This document shows positions 57,421 to 64,000 of a stretch of DNA of 64,000 nt, one piece after another. The stretch lies in assembly GCF_963662255.1 (NCBI RefSeq), contig NC_085052.1, positions 12,731,807-12,795,806 on the forward strand, given 5' to 3'. The DNA comes from Cinclus cinclus (Eukaryota > Chordata > Aves > Passeriformes > Cinclidae). The notes beneath the pieces were generated by a model. The model was given only the letters and a program-made list of their open reading frames with translations. It was not told where the DNA came from and ran no database searches. Numbering within the stretch: the first letter of the stretch is position 1; the number at the start of each line of letters is the position of its first letter. The position numbers and the translations under genes are program-made.

Positions 57421-60400
57421 CTAAGCATCCCAAAGGAGCTGCACTACTGCTGCTGTTGTGCTGGGTGATGATGAGCTGATCTTGCAGACAGAGTCACCCA
57501 TTTAAAATTCCTGTGGAGATTTCTGTCTATAAAGGTCCACCACAGTGCAGGTGCTAACAATAAGGTAGTGCTGATGGGAGCCACTGATATGGCTTCTTAC
57601 CTAATTACAAGCTGGATGAGCTGTGAGTATAAATACCAGCTTAGCTGTAGCTGAGTGTGAGTGAAAGAGCTTGGGGGGGAGTAGCACTAAGAGGGAAGGA
57701 AATAGGGGGGGTTTATGTCTGTGCTGTTTAATGGGAGGTGTTCTTCTGTATTAGCTAGTCTGGTGTTTTAAAGGTTATAGTTATTTAAGTTTTGCTGATC
57801 TGAAAAAGAACCTGAAGTTTTGGTGAGTGCTTTTTTAAGGTGTTTTTTTTTGTTTTTTCTTTTTTTTTCCCATGTTGGCTTTGTGTGCTGATTTTAGTTG
57901 CTTCTTTATTTATGTTGTGTGTCCTTGTCTGAGCATGTAACGTAATTGCTGAAGGAAGGAGCTTCCTGTTGCTGTCTTTAAGTATAAGGGCATGTTTAGG
58001 CAAGTTTTGCAGCCCTGGTTACCACAGGAAAAAAAAACTTCTGCATCTTAGGGCATCTCCTTACTCTCTGTGTGTCCTTAAGGTATTTCAGTGGAAAAGA
58101 GCCTGTAAAATATAACCTGCTTTCTTAAGATCGGGTTGTGTATGCTACTGTTCCTTGGTTGAGTGGAGGAATTCTCTTGGTTGTCTTTTTTTCTGCATGT
58201 GACTCTGTCTCTGCCAAGCAAATGTCTCTCTGTGTTCTGCACTTACAGACTGGGCTGTTTTGCACTGTTTCTGCAGTTTTATGTTGCTTTAAATGTTTGC
58301 AGGAGCAGAGTAGTGTGCAACTGAGGTGTACTGTATTTTGCCTGGCTTTTTAAAAACACAGCTCCCTTTTGAGGTGGGTGCCCCTTTCACATCTGCTGTT
58401 TGCTCAGTTGGGTGTAAGTCTGTGTATAGTAGCATTAACTTGGTTACAGTATTGATTCATGCCAGTGCTCTACTCTGCAACATTCCTAGTACCACCTGCT
58501 TGTGAAAGATACTAATGTAAATTGTAACTGTCATATGATGAGAGACTTTAAACACTTTAATTTTGAAAAATTACATAGACAGGTCTTTGAGTGATTGTAT
58601 TCCTGGAAACATAATATTTTCTTTTGATTCCCATTTTTTAAAAATCAATAATGTTATATGTGAGCTTTGTTCTGTATTGTCTAAAGACCCTAACAGAAGT
58701 TAGTTGGTTTTTGGTTATTTTTTTTAAGCTATAACCAAGTTGTAGAACAGCAGATGCTGCAGCTGTCTGCCTTGGGGATGCAATAAGAGTAGTATTCCCA
58801 TGGGTAATTCTATCTCAGATGCTTGAATTTACACTAGAAATGCAATGTGTGTTGCTGTTGTAACAGAAAACCCCCTTATATGCTAGAGAGGTATGTTGTA
58901 TGTAATACAGCCTCAAAGACTGGTTAATCTTTCCTGCCCTACTGTTTAGGGTGTTGATTCACTGGGAAGATTTAGTGTAAGTGCATAAGACTATGTCTTC
59001 TGTACTTCATATCAATCCTCTATGCAGGATATGTGGGAATAGGATCTAAGCATATTTAAAGAGCAAAAATGCAAATAGCTTTCTGTGACACTGGTGTTTG
59101 TTAACAGAGGAAACCCACTGTGAGCACAAATTCCCTCTGGAGAACCGGGCTGGGTTATCTGTTAACTCCTTTGCAGGATATTGGGAGACTCTCCCAAGAG
59201 CACTTCAAGGACAAAGACTTGTAATCAGGGCGCTGTGCAAGTACAAAACATGCTGCTCTGCTATGTGAACTGTTTGTGTGTAAGATAAGGAAGTGCTGGT
59301 AGGTAACTGGAGCTGGGCATGGGAATTTAGGCTGGAATTAAATTGTCTTGGAGTATGTAAAGTAAACAATATATAGCCAGAAGGAGCTAGATAATTATGG
59401 AGTGTCTGAAACAGCTCTTGCAGGATAAAACCTTTTAAGGTCACCTGCATCATATCAGTAATATCCTGTAAGTCTGAGATTTCCAAGGTAATGATATTGG
59501 AGTTGTAAGGCTTAAATATGGATGTGGCAAAACCGAGGAAGAAATAATCTGGGTGGATTGGTTGTTTGGGAGGAGACTGCGGTAAGGGAAGCATGAATGT
59601 GCCAGAAAAAGTGGATCCTGAAATAAGAGAATAATGTATAAAATGACACAAAGGTAAGATCAGCTGACTGAAGGACTGCAGGTGTCTGTGGGTGATAATG
59701 AAGCCTGAGGACTCAAGCTCACAGGACTGTGTGAATTGATGCTCCTTGAACAACTTGCTGGACCCTACATCAGGTCTATGTTGGAAAGAATTGTTGTGGG
59801 AGGGCAGAGCAAAGTGGGGCAGATGTGCATCTTGGTGCTAAGTGGTGTGGGAGGGAAGGGTGACTCAACAGCATCATGTGTGGTTTGTAAGACTTGATTA
59901 GTAGCTTCATAGCTGTGTGCAAAGTGATATAAATAGCCATGAGATGCTACTGCTGTATTAATGAGGTTATTGGCCATTTAGTTGACTTATTGGTGTGCTT
60001 GATGGAAGTTAGTGCCCTGAGTCTGTTCTCTTAATACTGTAATATGAAGGGGAATAGCTGGGCAGAAGTCACAGCTGGGGGCTCAACCAGGACCTCCTAA
60101 TATGGAAGCTTGAGCTAACTGATAACTGAGATATTTTTCTTTGAAGAAGAGCGTGTGTGAATGGAGATGATGGATATCAGATGAACTCTTGAGTTAAGAG
60201 GAAGAGCAGGTCTGTGCAGGCTGTTCTATAACATGGAGGGGATCCTTAGGACTGAACACTATGAAATATATATTAGAATATGCCTAACTAAAGAAAAAAG
60301 AGTAGCATCTAGACACAGCTGTGCCTAGGAAAGGGTTTAAATGAGAAAAAAACATTGGGATACTGAGGCATGAGACACAAATTTGAGCCTCAGATAAGGA

Positions 60401-63400
60401 AAACATCTGATGCAATGAGTGCCTGTAGTGATTACTGGGAAGATGAGACTGGTGGTGGTGGAAGCTTTAATAATACAAGTTAGGCAAAGCTGAAAGGAGA
60501 AACATGTCAAAAAAATCAACTGTGGCGTATATCCAAAATGTATACTTCTACAGCAGACATATAGCCAAGGGAAGGCTGAATAGGTGACAGGATCACCATG
60601 GCAGCAGGCAGGGATGTTTTCTAGAACCTTCCCTGCTGATGCAGTCATCCTATGGTAACACTCGTCATGTTTTATTCTTGGTGGCACAGCTGCTCCAGAG
60701 CTGCTGTTTTACCCAGCAGCTGCAGTCCGAGTAGGAGTGACTGCTCCAAATCTCTGTCACTAGCGAGTTGCACTTTGACTGCTATTTGAGCAGAGCTATG
60801 CAGGGGGATGGTTTCTGGATAACTGCTGTCAAGTAGAGACTTGCTCTGCAATGACTTGGCCTTTTCCTGAGGTTTTGATTTCATACAGAGTCTGGACTTT
60901 TCACAGACCTCAGAAACAAATGACAGACCCACACTAAACCTCAGTGCTTTCTGGGAACATTGCTTTGAATAGTTGAAATGGATCTATTCCCTCTTCAAAG
61001 GACCTCTAAATGGGGTGACTGACTGTAATATGCATTAGCTGCTATTTCCATAGTTACCAGTGCCAGCTGAAGCCCTTTTCCTTGCGGTGCACTAGTAGCA
61101 GCAGGGTGAGACTGGTGTCTTCTGGCTTCAGAAGCTAAATTCTCCTCCTTGGCTGAGCTGAAGGGATTGTTCATGGAGTTCTTAGATCAGTTGTGCTTGC
61201 TGTATCTTTCCAGTTGGCTTGGGCTGCTGTAAGAATTTGGGCAGTGAAGTAATTCCTGATAGAAAGGCCCTTCCTGTGGGGTGAAGGGAAACAGAACCAG
61301 AGCCCCAGCATTGCTGGGGGAGTGCCTCAGACTGGGTTAGAGATGTGGGGAGGCCTGTTCTCTACAGCATTGATTTGTATTGCTGTTAATCACTACAGTC
61401 TGCTGGTACCTTGAATTAAGCATGATGCGGTAACCCCTTGTGCAAGTATTTAACACTTCTTGGAGTACTTTGCTGGTGCAGTATGAGTTGGTTTACTCTT
61501 GGAGAGTGTAGCAAAATGTGGTGCTACTTTGTTTGGGGGGTGAGTGGGTTTGTGTTAAAAAATTCAAATTATTATTAAGCAGCACTAACATGGGAATCTG
61601 ATCCTCTAGATAAAAACAAGGGCTGAAAAGGCTCAGCTTTTAATGAGCTATTGCATTTTTCTTGAATTCCTGTGTTGCTGGCAGGCATGTCTGGCTAAGA
61701 GAAAGCATCCTGTTTAAGAAGGCAGCCAAGTGACTGAGTCCTAAGGATCAGTATTGGTGGTGGAGGTTCAAAGTTATTGTGGTTTTTTTTTTTAACTGCT
61801 CTCCCACCTCCCTAAGAAGTATTTGGGAGTCTTCTCCTGGATGAGTTTTATTGAAAAGACTTTAAACCAAGCATGACCTTAAGTTGACAATAAAGGGATA
61901 GAAGTGACAAGGAAAAATATGGAACTGCTTTGTCATGTTCTTTTTCCATGCACTATCTCCAGCTACTAGGATGCTGGCTAAGTGTGTGGGACTGACACCA
62001 GAGTGATGGAAGACAAACCTTGTCTGAATAAAACATTCCATTTTAACATCTTACTTTAAGCAGTCCTTGTAGTTCTGGGATTTAAAAAAAAATCATTGCC
62101 AATGCTTTGTCAGGTGGCAACAACTTTGCAGACTCTGCTCAAAATGGAGAGATTAACTGGAAATAACTAATTTCTTCATCCTCTTGGCTGGGGGAAGTTG
62201 GTGCTTTTGCAGTGTTCATCCCTGTACCCTTGGGAGTTGTTACAGAGTAATGGCAAGAGATCTGTGGTTTTTTGTTTTTTGTGGGGTGAGGAGAGGAAGA
62301 GCTCAGGGGAAAAGCTAGAAAGAATAGTCTGAAAGCTTGAATGCTAGAACAAAGGAAAGGAAAGGGTAGTTTAATGGGAGCTGATCACAGGCTATGGAAT
62401 GGGGAAAGGATAGTCTTGGTTGAGAGTTACAGTAAATTAGATAGCCCAATGTCTCTAAAGTTGAGACAGCTTGCAGTATGTACGCTGAGGAAGTATTTAA
62501 ACCTATCCAAACTACCATCCTGACTTAGGGATCCTGCTTCAGCTGGACAGAAGACTTGGTGAAACCAGTCTCTCTAGATATGTGAGATACTTGTATGAAA
62601 TTTCACATGTTGGGTATTGTGGTACGCCTGCATGTTGGTCCTGTCCATGATAGTCAGGCTCACTTTAATTTTTCTCCTATAGAATGTGTAGTCTGGCATG
62701 GAAATGAATATTTACACTTTGCCCTGTTTTCTGTAGCTCTTGTGTTCCGCAAATACCTGAAAAGAAAGCTCACCAAATTCAAAGCTAGCCTAGGTGATAG
62801 TTAAGCTCTACTGCCTGGAGATATTCAGAAAAGCTATGGTCTTTGTATTTTTAGCAGGTAATTTCTGCTGCTTTAGATACTAGGGAAGCCCTACCAGACT
62901 TGGGCATTTTTGTTTTAACTAGTGGTGGATTCATCACCTGTAGTAACTGAGAGAGAGGGCTGAAACAAAAGATTCTCTTATCAAATGTCTGCTCTAGTTT
63001 TGTATTGCAAACATTGCTTGGTTGCTCCATAGCAACTGTGTGGGGCAGCTGCTGTGAAGCATTCTTTACTTGGCAGGCTTTCTTTGGGAGATGTGGTGTC
63101 AGTCCCCTTGACCTGCACTAAGATGTTTGAGGAGGGAAAGGCCCTGCCAGATGACAGGGGCAGTGGGCAAGGGAATTGCTGGAGTCAGCTCTGGCAAGCC
63201 TGGGGATAGTCTGCAGTATCATGTTCTCACCAAGCAAAGATGATCTTGTGTTAGTTTCTGTGACAATCTTTGGAGTTTTCTCTCCTTTCTATTGTGCCTG
63301 GTGTTTCATCCGGCTCCAGTCAAGTGGGATTTGAACCCTTTTTCAGCAAGGTCAAAACTGCTGGAAAGGCTTTGAAGGAGAGGCTTTGTCTCTTGCTGAG

Positions 63401-63857
63401 GCCTTTCCTGCTGTATTGGTCTCTTGTTGCTCCCTGCTGTCAACTGCTGCTCCCAGTGCCCTGACTTGGGGAGGCTTGTCTTCCAGGCACAGCCTGATGT
63501 CTGCTCATCCAGGCCACCTGTGCCAGCAATACCTGGCACATATTGATGGATATTAGTGGCTCTCAGGAGCAGGCAAGCATTTGGAAGAGTTCAGCTCAGG
63601 CTTTAAGGACCGATTTGCCTGTTCCTGCTTAGGGCATTCAAGTGCTGGGCAACAGATGTGATTTGTTTTTACCAAGGTATAACAGAGCTTGAAAGTGAAG
63701 CAAAGGAGGATGGTAGTCTGAAGAGACATATCAGCTATGATCCTCTCTCCCTTTCTGGTCTTCAGCTGCTCCTGAAGAGTTGGAGGCTGTCAGGTATTTA
63801 CTTCCAAGACCAAGACAGCTGGTACTGGAGAAACAAGAGAAGTAGGAACAGGTGGAT

Positions 63858-64000
63858 CATAGTATGGTTTGAGTTGGAAGGAACTTAAAGATCATCCAGT
63901 TCCAACTTCTCTTCCATGGGCAGGGGCACCTTCCACGAGACCAGAGCTCTGAGGCCCATCAAGCCTCATCTGGAATGCTTCCAGGGAAGAGACATCCACA
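63858..64000 (-). mobile_element. CR1 LINE fragment, cut by the right edge
   Basis: TTTGAGTTGGAAGGAACTTA, AAGATCATCCAGTTCCAAC and CCATGGGCAGGGGCACC are the classical avian CR1 3' end in reverse complement. It continues beyond the window. Confidence 0.9.

Larger units (their letters stand above)
56816..64000. other. Region without recognised genes right of MFSD13A
   Basis: About 7 kb with no coding frame of known family and no splice-consistent exon set. It contains an AT palindrome (57153-57177), a TATAAATA box (57628-57635), a possible degraded LTR (about 59779-60093) and CR1 fragments. In human the next genes this way are C10orf95, MIR146B and CUEDC2; I could not recognise any of them here. 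Confidence 0.6.

Noticed and set aside
59205..59753. 182-codon minus-strand open frame right of MFSD13A
   Set aside because: No family motif, no splice context, and nearby plus-strand features suggest repeat-derived DNA. Composition is Ser/Thr/Leu-rich as expected for the complement of a G/A-rich strand.
60672..60932. 86-codon minus-strand open frame (Lys/Ser-rich N-terminus, LLLGLQLLGKT)
   Set aside because: It looked like an exon at first, but no matching neighbours, acceptor/donor pair or known family could be found.
56816..64000. miR-146b, expected near here from human synteny
   Set aside because: I looked on both strands for TGAGAACTGAA and its complement and did not see it. TGAGAACAGCTGAATGG (57067-57095, minus) is only a chance resemblance with an inserted AGC.

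Overview
The window is eukaryotic nuclear DNA, almost certainly from a bird. Genes are split by GT-AG introns, starts sit in CpG-rich promoters, and the interspersed repeats are CR1 LINE tails of avian type. I recognise three protein-coding genes, in the order of human 10q24.32 (SUFU, ACTR1A, MFSD13A/TMEM180).

Layout. Positions 1-25370 (- strand) hold the 5' part of SUFU: coding exons 1-3 and introns 1-2, with exon 4 onward beyond the left edge. About 25.4-27.4 kb is the divergent interval between the SUFU and ACTR1A start codons (2.05 kb apart), with GC-rich promoters at both ends. 27422-42.1 kb (+) is complete ACTR1A: 11 coding exons whose lengths sum to 1131 bp (376 aa plus stop), then a 2.1 kb 3' UTR ending in AATAAA. 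About 42.7-56.2 kb (-) is complete MFSD13A: 8 coding exons (1530 bp, 509 aa plus stop), a 5' UTR exon spliced in front of the coding part, and a promoter near 56.2-56.4 kb. ACTR1A and MFSD13A are convergent, with poly(A) signals about 0.6 kb apart. 56.8-64 kb contains no gene I can recognise.

Functions. SUFU restrains GLI transcription factors in Hedgehog signalling. ACTR1A (Arp1, centractin) forms the short filament of dynactin, the dynein cofactor. MFSD13A is a poorly characterised multi-pass membrane protein of the MFS/GPH type. They are neighbours by conserved synteny, not an operon-like unit.

I found no new gene system. The most interesting unexplained structure is in the promoters: a duplicated TGAGTGACAG-N10-CCAATGG module at SUFU, a 35-36 bp tandem array of ZNF143/Staf-like sites at ACTR1A, and three CCAAT/GTCA modules with identical spacing in ACTR1A intron 1. 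Also listed are upstream ORFs at ACTR1A and MFSD13A, a possible degraded retroviral LTR with a tRNA-Pro-like primer site near 60 kb, several CR1 fragments and some small tandem or inverted repeats.
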